From Pseudomonas zanjanensis (lineage in GTDB: Bacteria > Pseudomonadota > Gammaproteobacteria > Pseudomonadales > Pseudomonadaceae): a stretch of DNA of 64,000 bases. The position numbers were made by a program, and so were the translations under genes. Within the stretch, counting starts at the first letter, position 1; every line of letters starts with the position of its first letter. Location of the stretch: contig NZ_JABWRB020000003.1 of the NCBI RefSeq assembly GCF_014268745.2, positions 558,001 to 622,000 on the forward strand. Reading direction: 5' to 3'. Shown piece after piece: positions 17,352 to 24,939 of this stretch. Below the pieces are notes generated by a model that saw only the letters and a list, made by a program, of their open reading frames with translations, had not been told where the DNA came from and ran no database searches.

Positions 17352-17790
17352 GCACGGCTCCGCAGATAAAGATGAGCGGCATTCTACGCCGCAAACCGAC
17401 CGACGTTCGAAGCTAATGCCTCGGGTGATGGGTTCGTTGGCGATCGTCGGCATGATGGTGGGGCTGATGATCGGGCGCCTGACCACGCCCGACCCGAGCG
17501 CGTTGCAACAGGTCGAAGTGACAGACGGGGTGCTGGTGGCCTGGTTCAACAATGAACCCAAGCTCCATGGGGAAATCGTCGACGGCTCGGTGGCGCTGCT
17601 GTTCCAGGCAGAAGGTCGGCCGCAGAAGGGCCAGTTGAAAGTCAACGGCAAGGACGTGAACTGGCGGGTGCGTTTGAGTGACAAGGGGTTGTTGCTGACG
17701 CTGGTGGCGGCGCGTCCGTTGCGAGGGGAGTGGACCGGCAGCGAAGTCGATGACCGCTGGCGGCTGGAGGTCCGTCTCCAGGAGCAATAA
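17350..17790 (+). CDS. Small membrane-anchored protein of unknown function
   Basis: I do not recognise a named family. The frame encodes up to 146 residues: a charged N-terminus, one hydrophobic segment (MPRVMGSLAIVGMMVGLMIGRL, about residues 23-44) and a roughly 100-residue domain that looks beta-rich and is probably periplasmic. The ATG at 17350 overlaps the trmL start on the other strand; a second ATG at 17416, at the start of the hydrophobic segment, is equally possible and has no better ribosome site. Codon use fits a real gene. Confidence 0.7.
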   Translation: MHGSADKDERHSTPQTDRRSKLMPRVMGSLAIVGMMVGLMIGRLTTPDPSALQQVEVTDGVLVAWFNNEPKLHGEIVDGSVALLFQAEGRPQKGQLKVNGKDVNWRVRLSDKGLLLTLVAARPLRGEWTGSEVDDRWRLEVRLQEQ

Positions 17791-17794
17791 AAGA

Positions 17795-17977
17795 GGGAAT
17801 CCCCGGCCTGCCTGTACCAAGGTCCCCAAAACGGGAGGGCGCGCGCTGAGCGCATGGCCCTGGGTATAAAGAAGGGAAACCTTGACCTGCCTGTATCAAG
17901 GCCCCCAAAACAGTGGGCTCGCTGAGCCCGTATAAAATGGGGAATCCCCGGCCTGCCTGTACCAAGGTCCCCGAAAC
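17795..17977. repeat. Three-copy 38-base repeat with hairpin spacers
   Basis: Copies at 17795-17832, 17874-17911 and 17940-17977 share the core CCTGCCTGTACCAAGGTCCC; copy 2 is the most diverged. The two spacers differ in length (41 and 28 bases). Each holds a GC hairpin around GCTGAGC (GGGCTC/GAGCCC in the second) and then GTATAAA. Unlike a REP or CRISPR in sequence; spacing is irregular. Confidence 0.85.
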
Positions 17978-18052
17978 TGGGTAGTGATCTAGCTATTGCA
18001 GGGGGCGTGCCAGTTTTAAATGGCTTGTCACAAAAAGACCGCTGGTGATGCG

Positions 18053-18085
18053 AAAAGCCCCGTATTCCGGGGCTTTTGTTTTTAT
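18053..18085 (+). terminator. Intrinsic terminator
   Basis: A perfect 10-bp stem AAAAGCCCCG/CGGGGCTTTT with loop TATTC, then GTTTTTATTT. It stops plus-strand transcription, from the small membrane protein gene or from a short transcript made over the repeats. Confidence 0.85.
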
Positions 18086-18181
18086 TTGTGCGGTTTTTTC
18101 GAACGGGGTCGATGGGGTTTGGCTCGTTGTGTATGCGCAATTGCGGTTCGCAGTGCATTGATGCGGTGCACAAAGATCCAA

Positions 18182-18271
18182 TGTGGGAGCGGGCTTGCTC
18201 GCGAAAGCGGTGTTTCAGGCGACATTGATGTCAACTGACACACCGCTTTCGCGAGCAAGCCCGCTCCCACA
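18182..18271. repeat. REPIN (family A)
   Basis: Near-identical to the 16792 element (differences in the centre only). It lies 14 bases downstream of the ntrC stop. Confidence 0.95.
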
Positions 18272-18285
18272 GGGTTAAAGGCTGA

Positions 18286-19722
18286 TCAGCCCTCATCCCC
18301 ATCATCATCATCCCCTCCATCGACCTTCATACCCAATTCCTTGATCTTGCGGGTCAAGGTATTGCGGCCCCAGCCCAGTAGCACGGCGGCGTCGCGGCGG
18401 CGGCCGGCGGTGTGCTTGAGGGCGGTTTCGATCATGATCCGCTCGAAGCTGGGCACGGCACTGTCCAACAGGCTCGACTGGCCACGGGCCAGGGCCTGGT
18501 CGGCCCACTGGCGCAGGGCTTGTTCCCAGTTGGTCACCGGGGCCGAATCCTGCGGCAGGCTCAACAGCTCCGGCGGCAGGTCGCTGATGTGCACTTCGCG
18601 ACCCGAAGCCATCACCGTGATCCAGCGGCAGGTGTTCTCCAACTGGCGCACGTTGCCCGGCCACGGCAGGTTCTTGAGGTATTCCTCGGTTTCGCTCTTG
18701 AGCAGCTTGGGCTCGACCGCCAGTTCCTGGGCCGCGCGGCTGAGGAAGTGCCGGGCCAGGGTCGGGATGTCTTCACGACGGTCCGCCAGGCGCGGGATAT
18801 GGATGCGGATCACGTTCAGGCGATGGAACAAGTCCTCACGGAATTTGCCGGCGTGTACCAGGGTTTCCAGGTTCTGGTGGGTCGCGGCGATGATGCGCAC
18901 ATCGACCTTGACCGGCGTATGACCGCCGACCCGATAGAACTCGCCATCGGCCAATACGCGCAGCAGGCGGGTCTGGGTGTCAGCCGGCATGTCGCCGATT
19001 TCATCGAGGAACAGCGTGCCGCCGTCGGCTTGCTCGAAGCGCCCGCGGCGCAGGTTGGCCGCGCCGGTGAACGCGCCTTTCTCATGGCCGAACAGTTCGG
19101 ACTCCATCAGGTCCTTGGGAATCGCCGCCATGTTCAACGCGATGAACGGCGACGCCGCCCGTGGGCTGTGGCGGTGCAGGGCGTGGGCCACCAGTTCTTT
19201 ACCAGTGCCCGACTCGCCGTTGATCAGCACGGTGATGTTGGAGTGGCTCAAGCGCCCGATGGCGCGAAACACTTCCTGCATCGCCGGCGCTTCGCCGATG
19301 ATTTCCGGGGTGCGGGCCAAGGCCGGCACTTCTTCCAGGCCCTGTTGCTCCTGGGCGTGCTGGTTGGCGCGCTTGACCAGCGACACCGCTTCGTCGACGT
19401 CGAATGGCTTGGGCAGGTATTCAAAAGCGCCGCCCTGGTAGGACGCCACGGCGCTGTCCAGGTCGGAATGGGCGGTCATGATGATCACCGGCAGGCGCGG
19501 ATGCTGTTCGCGAATCCGCGCCAACAGATCGAGGCCGCTGGCGCCCGGCATGCGGATGTCGGAAATGATGACGTCCGGTTGCTGACGCGCCAGGCGACTC
19601 ATCACCCCATCGGCGCTGTCGAAGCTCTGGGTGGTCATGCCTTCCTGTTGCAAGGCTTTCTCCAGGACCCAACGGATAGAACGGTCGTCATCGACGATCC
19701 ACACGGTTTCACTACGGCTCAT
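18286..19722 (-). CDS. ntrC: NtrC, nitrogen regulation response regulator
   Basis: A 478-residue sigma-54 activator: receiver domain with phospho-acceptor Asp55 (IISDIRMPG), AAA+ domain with Walker A GESGTGKE and the sigma-54 contact loop GAFTGA, and a Fis-type helix-turn-helix at the C-terminus (RRDAAVLLGWGRNTLTRKIKELGM). Phosphorylated by NtrB under nitrogen limitation, it activates glnA and other nitrogen genes. An unusual run of acidic residues (DGGDDDDGDEG) ends the protein. The start overlaps ntrB by 4 bases. Confidence 0.97.
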   Translation of the reverse strand: MSRSETVWIVDDDRSIRWVLEKALQQEGMTTQSFDSADGVMSRLARQQPDVIISDIRMPGASGLDLLARIREQHPRLPVIIMTAHSDLDSAVASYQGGAFEYLPKPFDVDEAVSLVKRANQHAQEQQGLEEVPALARTPEIIGEAPAMQEVFRAIGRLSHSNITVLINGESGTGKELVAHALHRHSPRAASPFIALNMAAIPKDLMESELFGHEKGAFTGAANLRRGRFEQADGGTLFLDEIGDMPADTQTRLLRVLADGEFYRVGGHTPVKVDVRIIAATHQNLETLVHAGKFREDLFHRLNVIRIHIPRLADRREDIPTLARHFLSRAAQELAVEPKLLKSETEEYLKNLPWPGNVRQLENTCRWITVMASGREVHISDLPPELLSLPQDSAPVTNWEQALRQWADQALARGQSSLLDSAVPSFERIMIETALKHTAGRRRDAAVLLGWGRNTLTRKIKELGMKVDGGDDDDGDEG

Positions 19723-20804
19723 GTCGATGTGGCTCCTTGTTCCAGTGGCAGGAAGATCGAGAAGGTGGTGTGGCCGGGGTGGCTCTCACATTCGATCAAG
19801 CCCTGATGCTGACTGATGATGTTCTGGGTAATGGCCAGGCCCAGCCCGGTACCGTCCGGACGGCCGCTGACCATGGGGAAAAAGATGGTTTCCTGCAGCT
19901 CGGCTGGGATGCCCGGGCCGTTGTCGATGATTTCGATCTTGGTCACCAGGCGATGGCGCACGTGGCCGATGGTGAACTGGCGCATGGCGCGGGTCCGCAG
20001 GCTGATGCGGCCCAGGCGCAGTTCGTTCTGGCTGCTGATGGCCTGCATGGCGTTGCGCACGATGTTCAGTACGGCCTGGATCATTTGTTCGCGGTCGATC
20101 AAGACATCGGGAATGCTCGGGTCATAGTCGCGCACCAAGGTGATGCAACCCTGGCTTTCGGCTTCCACCAGGCTGCCGACACGCTCCAGCACTTCATGGA
20201 CGTTGCACATCGCCAGGGATGGCAGCTTGTTCGAACCCAGCATGCGGTCCACCAGGTTCCGCAGGCGGTCGGCTTCCTCGATGATGACGTTGGTGTAGTC
20301 CTTGAGGCTTTCTTCCGGCAGTTCGCGGGCGAGCAACTGCGCCGCGCCACGTATCCCGCCGAGGGGGTTCTTGATTTCATGGGCGAGACCGCGCACCAGC
20401 ATCTTGCTGGTTTCCTGCTTGGACAATTGCGCCTCTTCCTTGGTGATGCGCAGCAGTCGATCACGGGGATGGACTTCCAGCAGCAGCAAAGTGGCACCGT
20501 TGTTCAGGATCGGCGTGACGGCGTAATCCACGGTCAGGGTCTGGCCGGTCAGGGCGGTGAGCATTGCTTCACGCTTGGTGAACGGGTGGGCCTGCTCCAC
20601 CGCTTGGCGCAGGGAGTTGAGCGCTTCGGCGGATTCGGTGAATAACTCGCTGATGAACTGCCCGTGACTGCGCTGGCCGCTGACGGCCAGGAGCATCTCC
20701 GCCGCCGGGTTCATATACTCGAGGCGCAATTCGGCGTCGAGCAGGATGGTCGCGGTGGTGAGGTTGTCGAGCAGCAAGCGGTGTAGTGCGTCGCTAATGG
20801 TCAT
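19719..20804 (-). CDS. ntrB: NtrB, nitrogen sensor histidine kinase/phosphatase
   Basis: A 361-residue soluble kinase with an N-terminal PAS domain (about residues 10-110), the phospho-accepting His142 in GLAHEIKNPLGG and a C-terminal ATPase domain with N, G1 and G2 boxes (NIVRNAMQA, DNGPGIP, GTGLGLA). It takes its signal from PII protein and controls NtrC. I chose the ATG at 20804, preceded by AGAGG; the frame runs 30 codons further without conserved sequence. Confidence 0.97.
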   Translation of the reverse strand: MTISDALHRLLLDNLTTATILLDAELRLEYMNPAAEMLLAVSGQRSHGQFISELFTESAEALNSLRQAVEQAHPFTKREAMLTALTGQTLTVDYAVTPILNNGATLLLLEVHPRDRLLRITKEEAQLSKQETSKMLVRGLAHEIKNPLGGIRGAAQLLARELPEESLKDYTNVIIEEADRLRNLVDRMLGSNKLPSLAMCNVHEVLERVGSLVEAESQGCITLVRDYDPSIPDVLIDREQMIQAVLNIVRNAMQAISSQNELRLGRISLRTRAMRQFTIGHVRHRLVTKIEIIDNGPGIPAELQETIFFPMVSGRPDGTGLGLAITQNIISQHQGLIECESHPGHTTFSIFLPLEQGATST

Positions 20805-21014
20805 CAGGACCTCTTTTGGAGCGTAGCAACTGGGGACCGATCCCAAATTGCGCGCGCGATTAATGCGCTGTTGCGAGGAAAATGCAAAAACCAAACCAAG
20901 GCTCCGAAAAGAAGCGTTTAGAGCCTCAAAAGGGTGTTTTTCGGTCGGTTGCGTGGCGTTCTGCCAGCTTTTTCGGGTACTTTCGAACCAAAATGGGTTT
21001 TAGAACTGGGTATC

Positions 21015-21042
21015 GTGCAAGCTATTGCACTAATATAGTGCG
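21015..21042. promoter_or_regulatory. Probable NtrC-binding dyads upstream of ntrB
   Basis: TGCACTAATATAGTGCG (21026-21042) fits the NtrC pattern GCAC-N7-GTGC with a perfect inner dyad. An overlapping palindrome GTGCAAGCTATTGCAC lies at 21015-21030. They sit about 220 bases before the ntrB start and 16 bases or more from the end of the DUF4124 gene, consistent with an enhancer for ntrBC autoregulation. Confidence 0.5.
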
Positions 21043-21057
21043 TCGGTGTGGGCGGTG

Positions 21058-21681
21058 TTAGAAGAACGGCAAGATGCTGCTTTTTTCTTCTTCAGGTTTT
21101 TCGGCGAGAGGGCACTCGGGCCTTTGACCGTAGTCGGCCGTGGCGCAGGGCTTGATGCGGCGCTTTTGCGCCAGGGACATGCGCTGCATGTGGAAGGGCT
21201 GGTTGGCGGTGCGCTCGACGATGCGGTCCTGCTCGTCGAGGATTTCGACCGCCAGGTGATGAGTGCCTCGATCGATATTACTCAAGGCGAATACCGGGCT
21301 CGGCCCCGGCGCGCCCGTCGGCTGGCCGTCGAGCAACAGGCGGTAGCGGTGGCCTTTTTTCAGGCCGGGCTCGCTGGTGACGCTGACGATCAGTTCGCCT
21401 GCGGTGCTGCGTATCGTCGCGTCCGGCTCGGGTATCAACAGCCGGAGCATTTCGTAATGGAACAGCGGCTCGGGCCGGGCTTCGGCCGCAGGCGCCGAGG
21501 GTGTGCTCGCGGGCGGCGTCGGCATCCGGTTGCCGGGTGACACTTGGACTTTCTTTGCGTTGCCAGGGCGCGGCTGATCGGTGAACACGCGATTACCCTG
21601 GGCATCGATGTAGGTGTAGACCTGCGCCACCCCGGGCAGCGCCGCCAATGCCAGGCCAAGGGCGAGCCACCAGCGGATCAT
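21058..21681 (-). CDS. DUF4124 periplasmic protein (copy A)
   Basis: A 207-residue exported protein: signal peptide MIRWWLALGLALAALPGVA, then the DUF4124 motif QVYTYIDAQGNRVFTDQPRPG at residues 20-40, a Pro/Ala-rich linker and a beta-rich C-terminal half (RYRLLLDGQPTG...NIDRGTHHLAVEILD). The C-terminal half matches that of the next gene, so the two are tandem paralogues. Copy A has an added Cys-containing, acidic tail. Function unknown; DUF4124 proteins are common secreted proteins near ntrBC in pseudomonads. Overlaps copy B by 4 bases. Confidence 0.85.
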   Translation of the reverse strand: MIRWWLALGLALAALPGVAQVYTYIDAQGNRVFTDQPRPGNAKKVQVSPGNRMPTPPASTPSAPAAEARPEPLFHYEMLRLLIPEPDATIRSTAGELIVSVTSEPGLKKGHRYRLLLDGQPTGAPGPSPVFALSNIDRGTHHLAVEILDEQDRIVERTANQPFHMQRMSLAQKRRIKPCATADYGQRPECPLAEKPEEEKSSILPFF

Positions 21682-22193
21682 GGTCGGTGCACCCGTTGCA
21701 CGGTGAACGTGACGGTTTCGCTTTGCTGCACAAGGTTCTCTCCGTCGATGACCTGAACCGCCAGGCTGTGTTCGCCCCGATCGATATTCATCAATTGCAG
21801 GCGCGGCACGTTGCTCGGCTGGCCGTAGGGCTGCCCGTCCAGCAGCAAACGGAACAGATGGGGGCTGCGCAGGCGCGGTTGGGTACGCACGCCCACGGTG
21901 AAGGTGCCGTTGTTGGCTCGCAGGGCCTCCTCGGTGGGGATGTCGATCAGTTCCAGGATCTCATAGGCATTGCGCGGCTCGTCGCTGTTCGCGGGGGCTG
22001 GTGGCGTGTCCGGGCTGGTCGGGGATTGACGTTCGATGCTGTTGAGCGGCGGCAACTCCACCGTCTGCGCCGGTACGCCTTGGGGCGGCTGGTTGCTGTA
22101 GGCGGTGTTGCCCTCGGCGTCGGTGTACTTGTAGATCTGCGCGGCGGCGGGCAGTGCCAGCAGCAACAGGATGATTGAAAAACCGCGACCCAT
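21678..22193 (-). CDS. DUF4124 periplasmic protein (copy B)
   Basis: A 171-residue exported protein with signal MGRGFSIILLLLALPAAA, the DUF4124 motif QIYKYTDAEGNTAYSNQPPQG and the same C-terminal beta domain as copy A (LFRLLLDGQPYG...NIDRGEHSLAVQVID). Start taken at 22193 because it opens the signal peptide; the longer frame runs into REP sequence. It overlaps copy A by 4 bases, so they form a two-gene operon. The shared DGQP and NIDRG motifs suggest a carbohydrate-binding-like beta-sandwich, but that is inference. Confidence 0.83.
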   Translation of the reverse strand: MGRGFSIILLLLALPAAAQIYKYTDAEGNTAYSNQPPQGVPAQTVELPPLNSIERQSPTSPDTPPAPANSDEPRNAYEILELIDIPTEEALRANNGTFTVGVRTQPRLRSPHLFRLLLDGQPYGQPSNVPRLQLMNIDRGEHSLAVQVIDGENLVQQSETVTFTVQRVHRP

Positions 22194-22279
22194 GGGAAAT
22201 CGACCGAAAACCAAAGTGATGGATGCAGCATAGGCCAGGGCGGATGGTTGGCCCAGTGTTGTGTTCACAGCAAATCCCC

Positions 22280-22368
22280 TGTGGGAGCGGGCTTGCTCGC
22301 GAAGGCGGTGTGTCAGTCGCTGAGATATTGAATGTGCCGGCCCCTTCGCGAGCAAGCCCGCTCCCACA
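22280..22368. repeat. REPIN (family A)
   Basis: First of two consecutive REPINs between the DUF4124 pair and the chorismate mutase gene; standard arms. Confidence 0.95.
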
Positions 22369-22412
22369 GGGGATCTGCAGTGAACACAATCTTGTGCCCG
22401 ATGCATAACCAC

Positions 22413-22501
22413 TGTGGGAGCGAGCCTGCTCGCGAAAGCGGTGTGTCAGACGCTGATATGTTGAATGTACAGGCCTCATCGCGAGCAGGCTCGCTCCCAC
22501 A
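22413..22501. repeat. REPIN (family A)
   Basis: Second element, with the GAGCGAGCCTGCTCGCG arm variant. The spacer between the two (GTGAACACAATCTTGTGCCC) resembles that of the 10.1 kb cluster, so they share ancestry. Confidence 0.95.
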
Positions 22502-22519
22502 AGGGAAGGGGGGGCTGTC

Positions 22520-23083
22520 TTAAGCTTTTGTGGAGATACACAGTCCTCCGGTCGCTCGGATCAGCGCGAGGCGGTGCACCGGGTGCTGTTTGTTGTGGTG
22601 GGTGGCTCGGGCCAGCCATTGCGGGCAGTGCGGGTCGGTGCGGTAGGGGGCGAAATCGGCCAGTTGTTGCAGCAGGCGTTTTTGCAGTCGATCAAGTTGT
22701 GGGCGGATCTCGCCAACCAAGTCCGGCCGTGGCAGGTCCGGGGCCTTGCCGTCCAGGGCCCAGTCGGACAAGTTGATGTATTGCACCATCTTGTTGGCTT
22801 CTATCTGGGCGGCGAAAAACGCTTCCACGGTTTCACCACTCAGCTTGTAGGCCGGCGCCTGGGCAACGGCGGCGGCAATGACTTCACGCTCGCGCTGACG
22901 GTCCTCTACAGGTTTGCCACTGTCCCATTTGCTCAACGCTACCTGGTCGGCGATGGCCAGGCGTTCGCCAATGGCGTTGAGCAGCGGGGTGAGGTCGTCA
23001 GGGGCGGGGGTCGAGGCGGCTTCGGCGGTGGTAGCCAGCAGCGCGGCAGACAGGGCAAGGCAGAGCTTGAAGCGCAACGTCAT
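22520..23083 (-). CDS. Periplasmic (secreted) chorismate mutase, AroQ-gamma type
   Basis: A 187-residue all-helical chorismate mutase with a cleavable signal (MTLRFKLCLALSAALLATTAEAAS), so it acts outside the cytoplasm. AroQ motifs: LLNAIGERLAIADQVALSKW, the DRQREREVI segment and FFAAQIEANKMVQY. Two cysteines in the C-terminal third could form a disulfide. It converts chorismate to prephenate. Why it is secreted is unclear. Start chosen at the signal peptide. It follows glnA on the same strand but beyond a strong terminator. Confidence 0.85.
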   Translation of the reverse strand: MTLRFKLCLALSAALLATTAEAASTPAPDDLTPLLNAIGERLAIADQVALSKWDSGKPVEDRQREREVIAAAVAQAPAYKLSGETVEAFFAAQIEANKMVQYINLSDWALDGKAPDLPRPDLVGEIRPQLDRLQKRLLQQLADFAPYRTDPHCPQWLARATHHNKQHPVHRLALIRATGGLCISTKA

Positions 23084-23140
23084 GGTCAGTCTCGTCTTCT
23101 GTGGGGAGCGACGAGGCATCATGCACTTAACCTGCACCCA

Positions 23141-23170
23141 TAAAAAAGGCCTCCCGAAGGAGGCCTCTCT
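23141..23170 (-). terminator. Intrinsic terminator of glnA
   Basis: On the minus strand GGCCTCC-TTCG-GGAGGCC is followed by TTTTTT, 35 bases after the glnA stop. A UUCG tetraloop closes the stem. Confidence 0.92.
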
Positions 23171-23204
23171 TTAGTTCACGCCGTGCGTGGCGGCGCTTAC
23201 TGGA

Positions 23205-24611
23205 TCAGCAGCTGTAGTACAGCTCATATTCCAGTGGGTGTACGAAGGTGCGAACCTTGATTTCTTCTTCGCTTTTCAGCGCGATGTAAGCGTCGATGAA
23301 GTCATCGCTGAATACGCCGCCCTTGGTCAGGAATGCACGGCCCTTGTCCAGCTCTTCCAGGGCTTCTTTCAGGCTGCCACAGACCTGTGGGATTTCCTTG
23401 GCCTCTTCAGGCGGGAGGTCATACAGGTTTTTGTCAGCGGCATCGCCAGGGTGGATCTTGTTCTGGATACCATCCAGGCCGGCCATCATCAGTGCAGCGA
23501 AGGCCAGGTACGGGTTGGCAGCCGGATCCGGGAAGCGTGCTTCGATACGGCGGGCTTTAGGGCTGTTCACGTAAGGAATACGGATCGAGGCGGAACGGTT
23601 GCGAGCCGAGTAGGCCAGCATGACCGGAGCTTCGAAGCCTGGGACCAGACGCTTGTAGGAGTTGGTCGACGGGTTGGTGAAGCCGTTCAGGGCCTTACCG
23701 TGCTTGATGATACCGCCGATGAAGTACAGGGCAGTGTCCGACAGGCCGGCATAGCCTTCGCCTGCGAAGGTGTTCTTGCCGTCCTTGGAGATCGACATGT
23801 GAACGTGCATGCCCGAACCGTTGTCGCCGTACAGAGGCTTCGGCATGAAGGTCGCGGTGCGGCCGTAGGCGTCAGCCACGTTGTGCACGCAGTACTTGAG
23901 GGTCTGAACTTCGTCAGCCTTCTTGACCAGCGTGTTGAATTTCACGCCGATTTCGTTCTGGCCGGCAGTCGCCACTTCGTGGTGGTGAACTTCGACGGTC
24001 TGGCCCATTTCTTCCAGTGCGTTGCACATGGAGGTACGGATCTCGTGGTCGAAGTCGAACGGTGGAACCGGGAAGTAACCGCCCTTGATACCTGGGCGGT
24101 GGCCTTTGTTGCCGCCTTCCACGTCCTGGTCGGACATCCACGAACCTTGTTCGGAGAAGATCTTGAACATCGAGCCGGAGATGTCGGACTTGAACTTGAC
24201 CGAGTCGAAGATGAAGAACTCAGGCTCAGGACCGAAGAAAGCGGTGTCGCCGATACCGGTGGACTTCAGGTATTCCTCGGCACGGTGGGCGATGGCGCGT
24301 GGGTCGCGGTCATAGCCTTGCATGGTCGAAGGTTCGATGATGTCGCAGACCAGGATCAGGGTCGGCTCTTCGGTGAACGGGTCCAGGACGGCGGTTTCGT
24401 CGTCCGGCATCAGGATCATGTCGGAGGCTTCGATGCCTTTCCAGCCGGAGATGGAGGAACCGTCGAACATCTTGCCGATTTCGAAGAATTCGTCGTCCAG
24501 CGCATCACGGGCCGGCATGGTCACGTGATGTTGAGTGCCTTTGGTGTCAGTGAAGCGCAGATCAATCCACTTGACGTCATGATCTTTGATGAGTTGAACC
24601 GACTTCGACAT
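23205..24611 (-). CDS. glnA: GlnA, type I glutamine synthetase
   Basis: Makes glutamine from glutamate, ammonia and ATP; a cytoplasmic dodecamer. The 468-residue protein carries the class signature near residue 50 (FDGSSISGWKGIEASDM), the ATP motif KPLYGDNGSGMHVHMS and the adenylylation Tyr in KNLYDLPPEE (about residue 398). It is thus controlled by GlnE in addition to NtrC. The ATG is preceded by GGAGGACAT. Its own upstream region and terminator make it monocistronic. Confidence 0.98.
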   Translation of the reverse strand: MSKSVQLIKDHDVKWIDLRFTDTKGTQHHVTMPARDALDDEFFEIGKMFDGSSISGWKGIEASDMILMPDDETAVLDPFTEEPTLILVCDIIEPSTMQGYDRDPRAIAHRAEEYLKSTGIGDTAFFGPEPEFFIFDSVKFKSDISGSMFKIFSEQGSWMSDQDVEGGNKGHRPGIKGGYFPVPPFDFDHEIRTSMCNALEEMGQTVEVHHHEVATAGQNEIGVKFNTLVKKADEVQTLKYCVHNVADAYGRTATFMPKPLYGDNGSGMHVHMSISKDGKNTFAGEGYAGLSDTALYFIGGIIKHGKALNGFTNPSTNSYKRLVPGFEAPVMLAYSARNRSASIRIPYVNSPKARRIEARFPDPAANPYLAFAALMMAGLDGIQNKIHPGDAADKNLYDLPPEEAKEIPQVCGSLKEALEELDKGRAFLTKGGVFSDDFIDAYIALKSEEEIKVRTFVHPLEYELYYSC

Positions 24612-24712
24612 ATGTCCTCCGGGTGGCTTCGGGCGGGTAGTGGAGTGCCCTTAGATATGGGTGATGCCGGCGCGAATACTCTGCCAAGGCAACCTGCCTC
24701 ACAAGGGAGCAA

Positions 24713-24843
24713 ATTGCATGCCAGTGCCCCACCATGGGTTTTTTGCACCAAATCCTCGCTTTTAAAGGCGTAAATCACAGATTGTCAGACAATAACGCAC
24801 TGCAATGTGGCGCCGTCAATCGATAATGACCTGTTTTGGTGCA
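24713..24843 (-). promoter_or_regulatory. Candidate sigma-54 promoter and NtrC half-sites of glnA
   Basis: On the minus strand a GG (24729-24728) and a GC (24717-24716) lie 10 bases apart within GGGGCACTGGCATGCA, the strict sigma-54 spacing, though the flanks match poorly. NtrC half-sites TGCACCA (24744-24750) and TGGTGCA (24837-24843) lie upstream. NtrC control of glnA is established in pseudomonads; the exact site is my inference. Confidence 0.42.
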
Positions 24844-24869
24844 TGCAAAACCATCTGCACAGAAACTGG

Positions 24870-24897
24870 TTAAACCTTGAGCAATTTCCGCTATAAT
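24870..24897 (+). promoter_or_regulatory. Sigma-70 promoter of thiI
   Basis: TTAAAC and a perfect TATAAT are separated by 16 bases; the thiI ATG lies 42 bases downstream. Confidence 0.6.
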
Positions 24898-24939
24898 CCG
24901 CGCCCCCCTTTTTCGGCTGGCCGTTCGCGCGCTGTTTTC

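Larger units (their letters stand above)
17791..18285. other. Repeat-rich gap between the small membrane protein and ntrC
   Basis: Contains three 38-base repeats (17795-17977), an intrinsic terminator (18053-18085) and a REPIN (18182-18271). No protein gene is evident; minus-strand frames here only translate the repeats. Confidence 0.7.
24612..24939. other. glnA / thiI divergent regulatory gap
   Basis: Holds the glnA leader and candidate sigma-54/NtrC elements on the minus strand and a sigma-70 promoter for thiI on the plus strand. No gene is evident. Confidence 0.7.

Noticed and set aside
16896..18173. A 425-codon minus-strand frame covering trmL and beyond
   Set aside because: Only the last 151 codons match TrmL. 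The upstream part runs through the opposite gene and the 38-base repeats.
20945..20980. Minus-strand TGGCAG...CGCA as a sigma-54 promoter for ntrB
   Set aside because: The GG to GC spacing is 11 bases instead of the strict 10.
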